A stretch of DNA of 51,582 nt from CAIXMG01 sp964628065 (GTDB lineage Bacteria; Patescibacteriota; Minisyncoccia; Phycocordibacterales; UBA1006). The stretch covers positions 1 to 51,582 of the forward strand of contig CAZVLM010000003.1 of assembly GCA_964628065.1 (NCBI GenBank), given 5' to 3'. A program made the position numbers and the translations under genes. This document shows, piece by piece, positions 17,656-25,180 of this stretch; within the stretch, counting starts at the first letter, position 1, and each line of letters opens with the position of its first letter. The notes below the pieces were generated by a model. The model saw only the letters and a list, made by a program, of their open reading frames with translations. It searched no databases and was not told the DNA's origin.

Positions 17656-18998
17656 CATTTCATGGAGCAACCGGAGAAGTTACCGGTGCTAACTTTTTAT
17701 TAGAAATAGACGGAAAGCGAATTCTCGTGGACTGTGGAATGCACCAGGGAACACAGGCAGAAGAAGACAAGAACTGGGGAGCTTTTGCGTATGACCCTTC
17801 CACGATCGATATGCTGTTTGTTACGCATGCTCACACTGATCACATCGGGAAAATTCCAAAACTAGTTCATGACGGGTTCAAGGGAATTATTTATTCAACA
17901 GAGCCGACGCGAGATATTTCAAAATTAGCCTTCGATGATGCTATTGGACTTTTAGAAGATGACGCTAAAATCCGTGGCGTAGAAATGATGTACAGTAAAG
18001 ATGATATAGAACATGCAATGAAGCAGTGGAAAGTAGTGCCTTATCATGACAAGCTTGGCATTACGGAGGATTTATCAGTAGTCATGTATGACGCAGGACA
18101 TGTTCTAGGATCCGCAATGATGGAATTCAATTTCAAAGGAAAGAAAATGTTGTTTACGGGAGATCTTGGAAACACTCCAACTCCTTTACTGAAAAATACA
18201 GAACTTACACCAGAGCCACATTTCTTATTAATGGAGTCGGTTTATGGAGATCGCAATCATGAAGAAAAAGAAGAACGAAAGGTTCACCTTCAGCGAGTAA
18301 TTGAAGACATAGCAAAAAATCATGGGACACTTATGATTCCATCGTTCTCACTTGAGCGAACCCAGGAAATTTTATTCGAATTGAATGACTTGGTTGAAAA
18401 CGGCCGCATTCCGCAGATGCCGATTTTTCTTGATTCGCCGCTAGCGGTTGGAATTACAGAAGTATACCGAAAGCATATTGATTTTTTGAATAAAGAGTCT
18501 CGCATGCTTTCACGCACGGACGATATTTTTGATTTTCCGGGACTTACGATTGCTCGAACCCGAGACGAATCAAAAGCGATTAATGAAGCTCCAGATCCTA
18601 AAATCATTATTGCTGGTTCAGGAATGATGAACGGAGGACGTATTATTCATCATGCGAAACGACACCTGAGTGAGTCACGTGCAACACTTCTTTTGGTGGG
18701 GTATCAAGCAGTAGGAACACTTGGGCGACTAATTCAATCGGGAGAAAAGATGGTAAGAATTAACAAGGATGAAGTAGAGGTTCGGTGCACAGTAGATACT
18801 ATTTCTGGATACTCAGGACATGCTGGATCTGATCAACTTGTTGAGTTCGTGGAAGGAATCAAGAAAAACATCGAGGAAGTATTCTGCGTAATGGGGGAAA
18901 CAAAATCTCAAATGTTCCTTGCTCAGCGATTGCGCGATCAGGTAGGAGTTCATGCTGTGGCACCGACAGAGGGGGAGAAGTTGGAGTTGTTCTTTTAA
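17625..18998 (+). CDS. Beta-CASP metallo-beta-lactamase RNase (CPSF/YSH1-like)
   Basis: A 457-residue protein with a metallo-beta-lactamase core: THAHTDH gives His68, His70, Asp72 and His73. Downstream landmarks are DAGHVLGSAMM, FTGDLGN, and a beta-CASP insert with IAGSGMMNGGR...HH and a final SGHAGSDQL segment. It matches the RNA-cleaving mRNA 3'-end-processing-like family, and is probably a cytoplasmic endo- or 5'-exoribonuclease. I start it at 17625; the longer frame from 17547 lies wholly inside the upstream membrane protein. TATACT at 17598-17603 lies 21 bases upstream, so there is a short leader or coupling to the overlapping gene. Confidence 0.8.
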   Translation: MAEKQHYAYLTFHGATGEVTGANFLLEIDGKRILVDCGMHQGTQAEEDKNWGAFAYDPSTIDMLFVTHAHTDHIGKIPKLVHDGFKGIIYSTEPTRDISKLAFDDAIGLLEDDAKIRGVEMMYSKDDIEHAMKQWKVVPYHDKLGITEDLSVVMYDAGHVLGSAMMEFNFKGKKMLFTGDLGNTPTPLLKNTELTPEPHFLLMESVYGDRNHEEKEERKVHLQRVIEDIAKNHGTLMIPSFSLERTQEILFELNDLVENGRIPQMPIFLDSPLAVGITEVYRKHIDFLNKESRMLSRTDDIFDFPGLTIARTRDESKAINEAPDPKIIIAGSGMMNGGRIIHHAKRHLSESRATLLLVGYQAVGTLGRLIQSGEKMVRINKDEVEVRCTVDTISGYSGHAGSDQLVEFVEGIKKNIEEVFCVMGETKSQMFLAQRLRDQVGVHAVAPTEGEKLELFF

Positions 18999-19020
18999 GC
19001 CAAGGGGAACCTTGGTTTTT
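18997..19020 (+). terminator. Rho-independent terminator
   Basis: A CCAAGG/CCTTGG stem with a short loop and T5, immediately after the RNase stop. Confidence 0.65.
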
Positions 19021-19045
19021 CGGTGCATAATTGTATAATGTTCTT

Positions 19046-19225
19046 ATGAACGAACTGGAACAAAAACTTGCTGAAATCGAGAAACTCCATAATGAGTATA
19101 TGGCCGAACTTCATATTATCGAAGAGGAACAGCGTAAGACGATTCATGATTTTCTGGAAACCGTGAAGGAAAAGAAGATTAACGAACTTAAGCAGCAGAT
19201 TTTAAGTAGTCAAAATCATGTCTGA
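19046..19225 (+). CDS. Short coiled-coil protein, function unknown
   Basis: A 59-residue, highly charged protein predicted to be one long helix (ELEQKLAEIEKLHNEY ... EEEQRKTIHDFLETVKEKK). I recognise no family. TATAAT (19034-19039) ends 6 bases before the ATG at 19046. Its last codons overlap the start of the next gene by 8 bases, so it heads a three-gene unit with the two paralogous proteins that follow. A helical accessory or scaffold role is possible but only a guess. Confidence 0.55.
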   Translation: MNELEQKLAEIEKLHNEYMAELHIIEEEQRKTIHDFLETVKEKKINELKQQILSSQNHV

Positions 19226-20252
19226 ATCATTTGAAAATCTTAATAAAAAATCAAAGTTTGAAGATATTGAGGCTACTTTGAAGGTCGAAAATCCCGAAAA
19301 GTTCGCTGAAGAAATGGCCAGACTCGAGAGTGATATCAGTACGGGTGCTGATAAAGTTGAAAAGGAAGGAGGGTTGCTTATAGAGTCAGGACTGAGGTCC
19401 ACAGGTACAGAAAATGAAGGATTTTCAGCTATAGGAAAAAATATATTAAGTATGTTCAAGGAAAAGGCGCAAGAGCTTGCCGGGCGTTACAGTAAGTTAA
19501 AAACCCTGGTATTGGTGCCGACAATTCTCGGAGCATTAGAGGGAGGTGCTAAGCAGGTCCAGACAACTTCACAGATCGAAGCACCAGGAGCGAAGATTAT
19601 AGTGCATGATAAAAACGATCCACGTCTAAAAGAGTACAATGAGCGCCTACGATTAAATAAAAAATATCTCAGTACCAAGCTTTCAGAACTTGCACCTCCA
19701 TCATCGCCAGGCGATCCTACAAAAAAAATTATAAAAACTGAGAAGATTTCTTACGATGATGCTCCTAATGATCCTGGAAGCATCGGGTCGTTCGATAAAT
19801 TCGATAAAAATAGTGTCGATGATCCAGTTCGAGGATTTGTGCATGAAAAAGAAGCCATATTCGGGAAGGACTCCATAAAACCATCTTATTTTAAGAAACT
19901 TACAATCGAAGTAACTAACGCAAATGGATCAAAAGAGAAAAATATTCTGTATGTTGCGGTGTACGATAAGCCCACGCAGAAAGTTATTTATGAAGAGAGC
20001 AAGCCTGAAGATACGGTCATTGTTCCTGAAAAAGAGATAGAAAAGCCCAATGAGGAAAAGCTCGAACAAAAAGAGGTTTCACCTGGGAGATATTCTACCA
20101 TTGATAAGCAGACAAAATTTATACTAGGGCCTAATGGAAAAACAAAGGTCCCTTATATTGAAAGAACTTATTATACAAAGTCAGACGATAAGGTTTCACG
20201 TGTTGAAAAGATTGATCCTGTAACTCATAAAAGCATTTTCGAAGTTGAATAA
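19218..20252 (+). CDS. Unknown protein sharing its N-terminal domain with the next gene (paralogue A)
   Basis: 344 residues, no family recognised. The first 100 residues (SFENLNKKSKFEDIE ... ENPEKF ... LIESGLRS ... SMFKEKA ... KLK) align closely with those of the next gene. They are mostly charged helix, followed by a short hydrophobic stretch (LVLVPTILGALEGG). The C-terminal part differs: Pro-rich linkers, then a beta-rich Lys/Glu-rich region with two similar strand units (KNILYVAVYDK and KVPYIERTYY). No signal peptide. The start ATG at 19218 overlaps the preceding stop; the next gene begins 7 bases after its own stop. This is a shared N-domain with an exchanged C-domain. Confidence 0.6.
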   Translation: MSESFENLNKKSKFEDIEATLKVENPEKFAEEMARLESDISTGADKVEKEGGLLIESGLRSTGTENEGFSAIGKNILSMFKEKAQELAGRYSKLKTLVLVPTILGALEGGAKQVQTTSQIEAPGAKIIVHDKNDPRLKEYNERLRLNKKYLSTKLSELAPPSSPGDPTKKIIKTEKISYDDAPNDPGSIGSFDKFDKNSVDDPVRGFVHEKEAIFGKDSIKPSYFKKLTIEVTNANGSKEKNILYVAVYDKPTQKVIYEESKPEDTVIVPEKEIEKPNEEKLEQKEVSPGRYSTIDKQTKFILGPNGKTKVPYIERTYYTKSDDKVSRVEKIDPVTHKSIFEVE

Positions 20253-20259
20253 ACATACT

Positions 20260-21462
20260 ATGCCACAATCATTTGAAAATCTTAATAATAAAGCCAAACT
20301 CGAGAACATTGAGACGTCTTTGAAGTTGGAAAATCCTGAAAGAGTCCTCGAAGAGGTGACCAAGCTAGAAAGCGACATTAAGGATGGTCCTGAGAGAGTT
20401 GAGGATCAAGGTGAATCGCTTATAGAGTCAGGATTGAGGTCTGTAGATCTGAAAAATGAAGGATTGCTTTCTACGGGAAAAAGTATTGTGAGCATGTTTA
20501 AGGAAAAAGCTGAAAAATTGACTGATCAGTATACAAAATTAAAATCTCTATTACTTATTCCGTTGGTTGTCGGTAATATGGGGACGTCAAATCCGGAATT
20601 GTCCCAACCAGAGAAATTACCGAAAAAAGAATATGTCTATGCTGATCAGGAAACTACAGAAGAGATGAAGCTTCTTACTGAAAACTATATTCAAGAATTT
20701 AGGACCAAAAATCCAGATTCAAAAATTTCTGACAAAGAACTTCAAGTTCGCTTCAATGATCTTGCGCAGTCTTATAAGGATGATTTTAAAATACACGTAG
20801 GACATGCAGAGGGTTTGGTCGAAAATGTTGCACTGAAGCTTGCGTCATATAAGGGCGAAGAGGGCGTGCCTGATGGTGTTCATAATCATAATACGCTCGG
20901 CACTATTTATTATGAAAATCACGGCAATCTCAGGGGGTTTATTCAAGAGATTCCCCATCAAATAAATAATGATGTGACCTTTGGAAAGGGTGTCATGTAT
21001 TTGCAAGATCTGGGCGCAGCTGCGCTTAGTGGAGATAATATTTACCACAAATTCGGCACGGTTGAGTTTTCTGCTCATGAAATAACAGAAAAAGCGGTTG
21101 AAGAATACCTATTTCTAAGAAATCAAGAGGAGAATGGATTATCCAATGGAGAAACATTCCAGACTTTTCTCGAGAAAAAAAGAAATGCAGTAAAAGCGCT
21201 TTATGAAGCCGGTACCCCTTTTATCGACAAATTTGATCTGTTTCCTAATATTCCATATGCTGTTACAAAAGATATTCCTTCGATGCGTTACGCTGTTACA
21301 GAAGGAGTAAAGATGATCCTAGCCAAGAACGCAGAAAATGCCCCTGTTGATGACAAGGTTTCCTATTTACAAGATTATATCCATGAATTGTTTCAAGACG
21401 GTGGACTAGACTTAGAAGGCGCTAAAAAAGCATTAGCTAGGAATCTTGATGGATGGAAATAA
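20260..21462 (+). CDS. Unknown protein, paralogue B with a different C-terminal domain
   Basis: 400 residues, no family recognised. Residues 1-105 repeat the N-terminal domain of the previous gene (SFENLNNKAKLENIE ... ENPERV ... LIESGLRS ... SMFKEKAEKL). The rest is a different, mostly helical domain with clustered His and Asn (HVGHAEG, GVHNHNTLG, HEITEKAVEEY) that might bind a metal; I cannot match it to a protease. I start at the ATG at 20260; the TTG at 20245 overlaps the stop of paralogue A. No separate promoter is obvious, so it is probably co-transcribed. It ends in a strong terminator. Confidence 0.6.
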   Translation: MPQSFENLNNKAKLENIETSLKLENPERVLEEVTKLESDIKDGPERVEDQGESLIESGLRSVDLKNEGLLSTGKSIVSMFKEKAEKLTDQYTKLKSLLLIPLVVGNMGTSNPELSQPEKLPKKEYVYADQETTEEMKLLTENYIQEFRTKNPDSKISDKELQVRFNDLAQSYKDDFKIHVGHAEGLVENVALKLASYKGEEGVPDGVHNHNTLGTIYYENHGNLRGFIQEIPHQINNDVTFGKGVMYLQDLGAAALSGDNIYHKFGTVEFSAHEITEKAVEEYLFLRNQEENGLSNGETFQTFLEKKRNAVKALYEAGTPFIDKFDLFPNIPYAVTKDIPSMRYAVTEGVKMILAKNAENAPVDDKVSYLQDYIHELFQDGGLDLEGAKKALARNLDGWK

Positions 21463-21486
21463 AAACCAAGAAACACCTTGGTTTTT
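21461..21486 (+). terminator. Rho-independent terminator
   Basis: AAAAACCAAG and CTTGGTTTTT form a perfect 10-bp stem that begins at the stop codon. Confidence 0.75.
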
Positions 21487-21512
21487 ATTTTTGGAAAGGA
21501 TATAATTACTTC

Positions 21513-22091
21513 ATGATAAAAAAGTCTACGGACCTTCCTATTAAAATTTGCGTATCGGGTGCGAGAGAGACTTCGCACTGCGGTATTGATTCACTTGATA
21601 TGGCGGAAAAGTTAGGAGCAGAAATTGCAAACCACAAATGCATTGCAACGAGCAGTGCGGTGGCAGGATTTCCTATGTGGGCTGCGCGCGGTGCTAAAAA
21701 AGCAGGAGGTATGACGGTTGGATTCTCTCCTGCAACCAACCTCTATGAGCACGAGAATGTTTACCGATTGCCTACGGACAACCTCGATGTGATTGTTTAC
21801 ACCGGATTCGGGTATGCAGGATCTGATCTGCTTCTTATGAGATCATCTGATGCTATCATTTTCGGATGTGGACGCATCGGAACCATTCATGAATTTACCG
21901 TAGCGTTTCAGGAGCGAAAACCTATCGGAATCCTTGAAGGGAAATGGGACACCGTAGAACTTCTTAAAGACATTATGTCTCGTGATATTGAACGACCCCA
22001 CGACAATATTGTGTTTGATAAGGATCCAAACCGATTGGTAGAGCAGCTGATCGCAGTGGTGAAAAGGGAACGAGAGAAAGAACTGAAATAA
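21513..22091 (+). CDS. LOG/SLOG-family Rossmann protein (TIGR00725-like)
   Basis: A 192-residue Rossmann-type protein. It opens IKICVSGARETS, has an alternating beta/alpha pattern, and carries GCGRIGTIHEF near residue 117. That corresponds to the PGGxGTxxE motif of the LOG/lysine-decarboxylase-like family, with the first positions altered. Relatives bind nucleotides (cytokinin LOG enzymes, DprA-like, molybdenum-cofactor carriers), but the reaction here is unknown. TATAAT at 21501-21506 ends 6 bases before the ATG at 21513; the upstream alternative start at 21453 overlaps the terminator. A bidirectional terminator separates it from convergent rplT. Confidence 0.7.
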   Translation: MIKKSTDLPIKICVSGARETSHCGIDSLDMAEKLGAEIANHKCIATSSAVAGFPMWAARGAKKAGGMTVGFSPATNLYEHENVYRLPTDNLDVIVYTGFGYAGSDLLLMRSSDAIIFGCGRIGTIHEFTVAFQERKPIGILEGKWDTVELLKDIMSRDIERPHDNIVFDKDPNRLVEQLIAVVKREREKELK

Positions 22092-22116
22092 AAAATTCCC
22101 CAGAAGGGGAATTTTT
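22091..22116. terminator. Bidirectional terminator between the LOG-like gene and rplT
   Basis: AAAAATTCCCC and GGGGAATTTTT form a perfect 11-bp stem between the two convergent stops. Confidence 0.75.
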
Positions 22117-22460
22117 TATTTGACCTGAGCGACAATTCGTTCAAATGATGCAGAATCCTGAGCAGCGATTTCTGACAAAACCTTTCGGTTTAGGTCGAAA
22201 CCTTTTGCCTTAGATGCGCCGATGAACTTAGAGAAAGACCATCCTAGGGGTCGAAGGGCAGCGTTTAGGCGTACCATCCAAAGTCCTCGGAAATCAGACT
22301 TCTTGTCCTTTCGGTGAGCGAAAGCGTAAACTCCTGCGTGGACCAAAGCTACTTTAGCTTCGATTTCCTTTGTTCCTCGTCCGAATCGGAATCCCTTAGC
22401 TCGTGCTAGGACACTCTTTCGTCGCTTTAATGCGGTTGTACCTCGTTTTACTCGTGACAT
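22116..22460 (-). CDS. rplT: 50S ribosomal protein bL20
   Basis: 114 residues, strongly basic, with the bL20 pattern MSRVKRGTTALKRRKSVLARAKGF and a DFRGLWMVRLNAALRPLG core. It binds 23S rRNA early in large-subunit assembly. It follows rpmI by 12 bases on the same strand, the classical rpmI-rplT pair. Normal length. No Shine-Dalgarno is visible in the spacer. Confidence 0.93.
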   Translation of the reverse strand: MSRVKRGTTALKRRKSVLARAKGFRFGRGTKEIEAKVALVHAGVYAFAHRKDKKSDFRGLWMVRLNAALRPLGWSFSKFIGASKAKGFDLNRKVLSEIAAQDSASFERIVAQVK

Positions 22461-22472
22461 ATAGTTAAATTA

Positions 22473-22661
22473 TTAGACCAATCCTGGAAGGAATCGAGCC
22501 TTAGCTTTGTTATTCATTCTAAAGTTTTTGTCGACTTTGGCGTTAAGCTGGCTTGATCGGCTCATTTTAGCATTAAAATGGTTGAGACCTGATGATCGGA
22601 TCTTCAACTTGCCATTCTTGCTTACCGCAATCCGCTTTGTGTAGGATTTGTTCGTTTTCAT
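22473..22661 (-). CDS. rpmI: 50S ribosomal protein bL35
   Basis: 62 residues: MKTNKSYTKRIAVSKNGKLKIRSSG ... NHFNAKMSRS ... LPGLV, the bL35 pattern. I start it at 22661; the longer frame from 22760 runs into the divergent gene's promoter region. On its own strand an extended -10 (TGC TATAGT) lies about 10 bases before the ATG, so rpmI-rplT has its own promoter. It is separated from infC by an opposite-strand gene. Confidence 0.88.
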   Translation of the reverse strand: MKTNKSYTKRIAVSKNGKLKIRSSGLNHFNAKMSRSSQLNAKVDKNFRMNNKAKARFLPGLV

Positions 22662-22795
22662 ACGTTGCTGAACTATAGCAAAAGAGCCTTGCAAAGTCAA
22701 GCAGTTCTGGGAGGTATAAAAAACCGATAAAGAACTTGTAAAGAAAGGCTCAATTTCCAAGTTGCACGGTCAAAATCGGCTGATATACTTGGGGC

Positions 22796-23095
22796 ATGTT
22801 CAAGAAGAAAATTACAACTGAAGAGGATGAATTTGTTACAAAAGGCTTCCTTAAAGAATTTCTGAGTAAAGAGCTTGAAAAGCTCAGTCGTGCTATTATT
22901 GGAGAAATTACGGATCTTAGTGGACGGTTTCAAAAAAATACCGATATTGTGGTCGGAGAAATTCAAGCGCTTAGATCAGAGATCAGGGAAATAAATCAAG
23001 CAAAAGACTCATTGCAACGCAATGATATTATTCAGGAGCGTAAAATAGATAAGCTCGACGAGAGGGTTCTCAAATTAGAAACAGCTAGAAAATAA
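22796..23095 (+). CDS. Small coiled-coil protein inserted between infC and rpmI
   Basis: 99 residues, helical and charged with heptad patterns throughout (FLKEFLSKELEKLSRAIIGEITDLSGRF, then EIQALRSEIREINQAKDSL and KIDKLDERVLKLE). I recognise no named family; such short coiled-coil proteins are frequent in CPR genomes. An extended -10 (TGA TATACT, 22784-22789) ends 6 bases before the ATG. The gene points against infC and away from rpmI and splits what is usually the infC-rpmI-rplT operon. It shares a bidirectional terminator with infC. Confidence 0.65.
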   Translation: MFKKKITTEEDEFVTKGFLKEFLSKELEKLSRAIIGEITDLSGRFQKNTDIVVGEIQALRSEIREINQAKDSLQRNDIIQERKIDKLDERVLKLETARK

Positions 23096-23129
23096 CCCCG
23101 CTTTGCTCAGAGAGTCATGCAGGGTTATT
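23091..23129. terminator. Bidirectional terminator between the coiled-coil gene and infC
   Basis: AATAACCC (23091-23098) pairs with GGGTTATT (23122-23129) around a 23-base partly structured loop. Confidence 0.5.
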
Positions 23130-23655
23130 TAAGCTTTTCAAGCGTTACCGTAATACCTTTTGGACTATCCTTGAACCCGTCCACAACCCGGTGGGGAACC
23201 TTAATAAATTTAAGGATTCGCTCAAGTCGTTCCTGAAGGAATTTCTTATCCATGTATTTGTTTCGTCCCTTTAGGAAAAGTTCAACTTTTACGCGGTTTC
23301 CGTCGGTAAGCCATCCAGAAGCTTTATTGGCTTTAAGTTCGATATCGTGCTCACCGGTTCCTACCTTAATCTGGATATTTTTTACTTCTCCAGAAGCGGA
23401 AGCAGCTTTGGTTTTTACTTTGATCTCCTTCTGCTTCTTACTCTGGCTGTACTGGAATTTTCCGTAGTCCATAATTTTCGCAACCGGAGGCATGGCATCA
23501 GGAGAAATTTCAATCAAATCAAGCCCAAGCTCGCGCGCTTTGGCTATGGCATCTTTAGTTTTCATTACACCAAGATTTCCGAGTTCATCCGAGATCACTC
23601 GAACTTCAAGTGAACGGATCGCATCATTAATCTTAGATTTGTCTGATTTACTCAT
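23125..23655 (-). CDS. infC: Translation initiation factor IF-3
   Basis: 176 residues with both IF-3 domains. The N-domain has INDAIRSLEVRVISDELGNLGVM, KARELGLDLIEISPDAMPPVAKIMDYGKF, and a Lys-rich linker. The C-domain runs through KNIQIKVGTGEHDIELK to RILKF and a C-terminal strand. IF-3 binds the 30S subunit and checks start-codon choice. I use the ATG at 23655; the frame extends upstream into a REP-like element, which is not credible. A TACAAT lies about 10 bases upstream on this strand. Unlike many bacteria it uses AUG, not AUU, and it is separated from rpmI-rplT by an inverted gene. Confidence 0.92.
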   Translation of the reverse strand: MSKSDKSKINDAIRSLEVRVISDELGNLGVMKTKDAIAKARELGLDLIEISPDAMPPVAKIMDYGKFQYSQSKKQKEIKVKTKAASASGEVKNIQIKVGTGEHDIELKANKASGWLTDGNRVKVELFLKGRNKYMDKKFLQERLERILKFIKVPHRVVDGFKDSPKGITVTLEKLK

Positions 23656-23691
23656 TAAGACCTTTATTGTACTTATTATGGGGGATTTGGC

Positions 23692-23736
23692 AACCCTCAT
23701 CCGCCCTTCGGGCACCTTCTCCCTGAGGGAGAAGGT
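23692..23736 (+). repeat. Left 45-bp inverted repeat flanking the DUF559 gene (REP-like)
   Basis: The 45 bases are the exact reverse complement of 24171-24215. The element contains two hairpins: GCCC-TTC-GGGC, and CCTTCTCCC-TGA-GGGAGAAGG. It begins 37 bases upstream of the infC start. Confidence 0.8.
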
Positions 23737-23785
23737 TGCAGGGAGCCCTTATCATTCCTTTATCCGATAGTGATACGATTTTGTT

Positions 23786-24157
23786 ATGAGAAAAATAATT
23801 AACAATATTAAGATCATAGATGAGAGAAATACTTTCAAAAGAAGACACCTTAGAAAAGAGGGTACTCCTGCGGAAAAGAAGTTATGGTATTGGCTAAGGA
23901 AGGAGTTTTCTGCTGACAAGTGGCGTAGACAGCACAATCTTGGGCACTATATTGCAGATTTTTATTGCCATGAAAGGAAGCTAGTTATTGAGCTGGATGG
24001 CCATCACCATGATGCTGGAAAGCAGTACGAATACGACGAACTGAGAACTGATTTCCTAATTAATAATCAGATCAGTGTTTTGAGGTTTTCTAATGAAAAA
24101 GTGCTCAGTAATTTATCAGAAGTGATTGATAAGATAAGAATTTTCAATAATCACTAG
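23786..24157 (+). CDS. DUF559 (Vsr-like, PD-(D/E)xK) endonuclease flanked by inverted repeats
   Basis: A 123-residue protein of the DUF559 group, related to very-short-patch repair and other PD-(D/E)xK nucleases. It has the family opening (RRHLRKEGTPAEKKLWYWLR), then the catalytic core HYIADFYC...LVIELDG with Asp58, Glu69 and Asp71, and ends near residue 120 with VLRFSNEKVL. It probably nicks or cuts DNA; the target is unknown. TACGAT (23774-23779) with an upstream TG ends 6 bases before the ATG. Identical 45-bp inverted repeats lie 49 bases before the start and 13 bases after the stop, so gene plus repeats form a compact unit of about 520 bp between infC and truB. Confidence 0.8.
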   Translation: MRKIINNIKIIDERNTFKRRHLRKEGTPAEKKLWYWLRKEFSADKWRRQHNLGHYIADFYCHERKLVIELDGHHHDAGKQYEYDELRTDFLINNQISVLRFSNEKVLSNLSEVIDKIRIFNNH

Positions 24158-24170
24158 ACTCTTGGGTCCG

Positions 24171-24215
24171 ACCTTCTCCCTCAGGGAGAAGGTGCCCGAA
24201 GGGCGGATGAGGGTT
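24171..24215 (-). repeat. Right 45-bp inverted repeat flanking the DUF559 gene
   Basis: Exact reverse complement of 23692-23736. It ends 7 bases before the -10 box of truB (24223-24228). Confidence 0.8.
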
Positions 24216-24234
24216 CTTATGCTACGATACCTTT

Positions 24235-25083
24235 ATGCAAGACATCCTTATTCTCAACAAACAAGTAGGCGAGACGCCTCTCGAGTGTATGAACCGGTTT
24301 CGGTTAGAACATCCTGAATATGAAGGTGTAAAAATGACGTATGCTGGACGACTTGATCCCATGGCGGAGGGTGTCTTACTTGTGCTTGCTGGAGAACGAG
24401 TTCATGACAAGGATAAGTATTTAAAACTTCCTAAAACATATGAGTGCACAGCCATTATTGGCATTGGAACGGATACGTATGACATTTTAGGAATACCAAC
24501 CCTGTCTAGCAAACTCCCCCTAACCCCCTCTTGGCAAGAGGGGGAACCGAACTCTCATGTTTCGGATGCTCCTCTTACCAAGAGGAGCTGCAAGGTGAAA
24601 CACTTGTGCAAAGCTCACGAGGCTCTGCGAGTGACTGAGGAGTTAAGCTCTTTTGTAGGAACTTTTACGCAACAATATCCTCCTTACTCCTCAAAGACCG
24701 TAAACGGCAAACAGCTTCACGCGATAGCTCGCGATGGCGAACTTGAAGGCCTAGAAATGCCTTCACGGCAGGTGACTGTTGAAAGTATTTCAAAAATTCT
24801 CCTTGGTTCGATTGCAATGGAAGACTTAGTAAAAGACGTTACAAATCGAATAAGTAAGGTAACGGGCGATTTTCGCCAACATGAAATTGTTAAGAAATGG
24901 CAAGATCTAGCGGATAGAAATCCTGAAAAAAGGCTTACGTTTGTGACATTTACCATTAGCGTCTCTGGCGGAACGTATATCCGTGGAGTAGTTCACGAAT
25001 TGGGAAAAAAGCTTGAAATATCAAGCTGTATTTGGAAACTCAAGCGTACGAAAGTGGCACAGTTCGGGTTCTCCCTCTTATAA
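24235..25083 (+). CDS. truB: tRNA pseudouridine-55 synthase with an in-frame palindromic insert
   Basis: 282 residues. It makes pseudouridine 55 in the T-loop of tRNAs. The catalytic Asp41 is in the motif YAGRLDPMAEGVLLV, and later motifs are PPYSSKTVNGKQLHAIARDGE and SGGTYIRGVVHELG. Residues about 92-135, between TDTYDILGIPT and SSFVGTFTQQYPP, are not TruB sequence. They are encoded by DNA with two perfect hairpins (24524-24544 and 24568-24588) and read LPLTPSWQEGEPN and so on. The stop codon lies in a third hairpin (25072-25090). TACGAT (24223-24228) precedes the ATG by 6 bases. The enzyme may still work, as the insert falls between core motifs. Confidence 0.85.
   Translation: MQDILILNKQVGETPLECMNRFRLEHPEYEGVKMTYAGRLDPMAEGVLLVLAGERVHDKDKYLKLPKTYECTAIIGIGTDTYDILGIPTLSSKLPLTPSWQEGEPNSHVSDAPLTKRSCKVKHLCKAHEALRVTEELSSFVGTFTQQYPPYSSKTVNGKQLHAIARDGELEGLEMPSRQVTVESISKILLGSIAMEDLVKDVTNRISKVTGDFRQHEIVKKWQDLADRNPEKRLTFVTFTISVSGGTYIRGVVHELGKKLEISSCIWKLKRTKVAQFGFSLL
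24511..24645. repeat. REP-like palindromic insert inside truB
   Basis: A 10-bp perfect hairpin with a 1-base loop (24524-24533/24535-24544) and a 9-bp perfect hairpin (24568-24576/24580-24588). These are followed by a sequence (ACACTTGTGCAAAGC, then CACG-GGC) that recurs after truB at about 25097-25120. The insert keeps the frame open. Confidence 0.65.
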
Positions 25084-25136
25084 AGAGGGATAAGGGCACA
25101 CTTATGCAAAGCACGCACGGCCTATGGCCGGCGGTG
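25072..25136. repeat. Second REP-like element at the 3' end of truB
   Basis: TCCCTCTT/AAGAGGGA (25072-25079 with 25083-25090), then ACACTTATGCAAAGC and a GGCC-rich hairpin. The order and sequence resemble the insert inside truB. Confidence 0.6.
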
Positions 25137-25145
25137 GGAGTATAC

Positions 25146-25174
25146 TTGACAAAAACCTTCAATTATGCTAATAT
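25146..25174 (+). promoter_or_regulatory. Near-consensus sigma-70-type promoter, leaderless start
   Basis: TTGACA (25146-25151), a 17-bp spacer with TGC before the -10, and TAATAT (25169-25174). The ATG follows 6 bases later, so transcription should begin at or next to the start codon. Confidence 0.75.
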
Positions 25175-25180
25175 AGAGGT

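Larger units (their letters stand above)
23692..24215. mobile_element. Candidate mobile unit: DUF559 nuclease between 45-bp inverted REP-like repeats
   Basis: Perfect terminal inverted repeats (23692-23736 and 24171-24215) enclose a single nuclease gene with its own promoter. I see no transposase and cannot confirm target-site duplications. Movement by nuclease-stimulated repair or in trans is inference. Confidence 0.4.

Noticed and set aside
20260..21462. Metalloprotease reading of the HVGHAEG and HNHN segments
   Set aside because: No HExxH or other complete zinc-protease motif is present.
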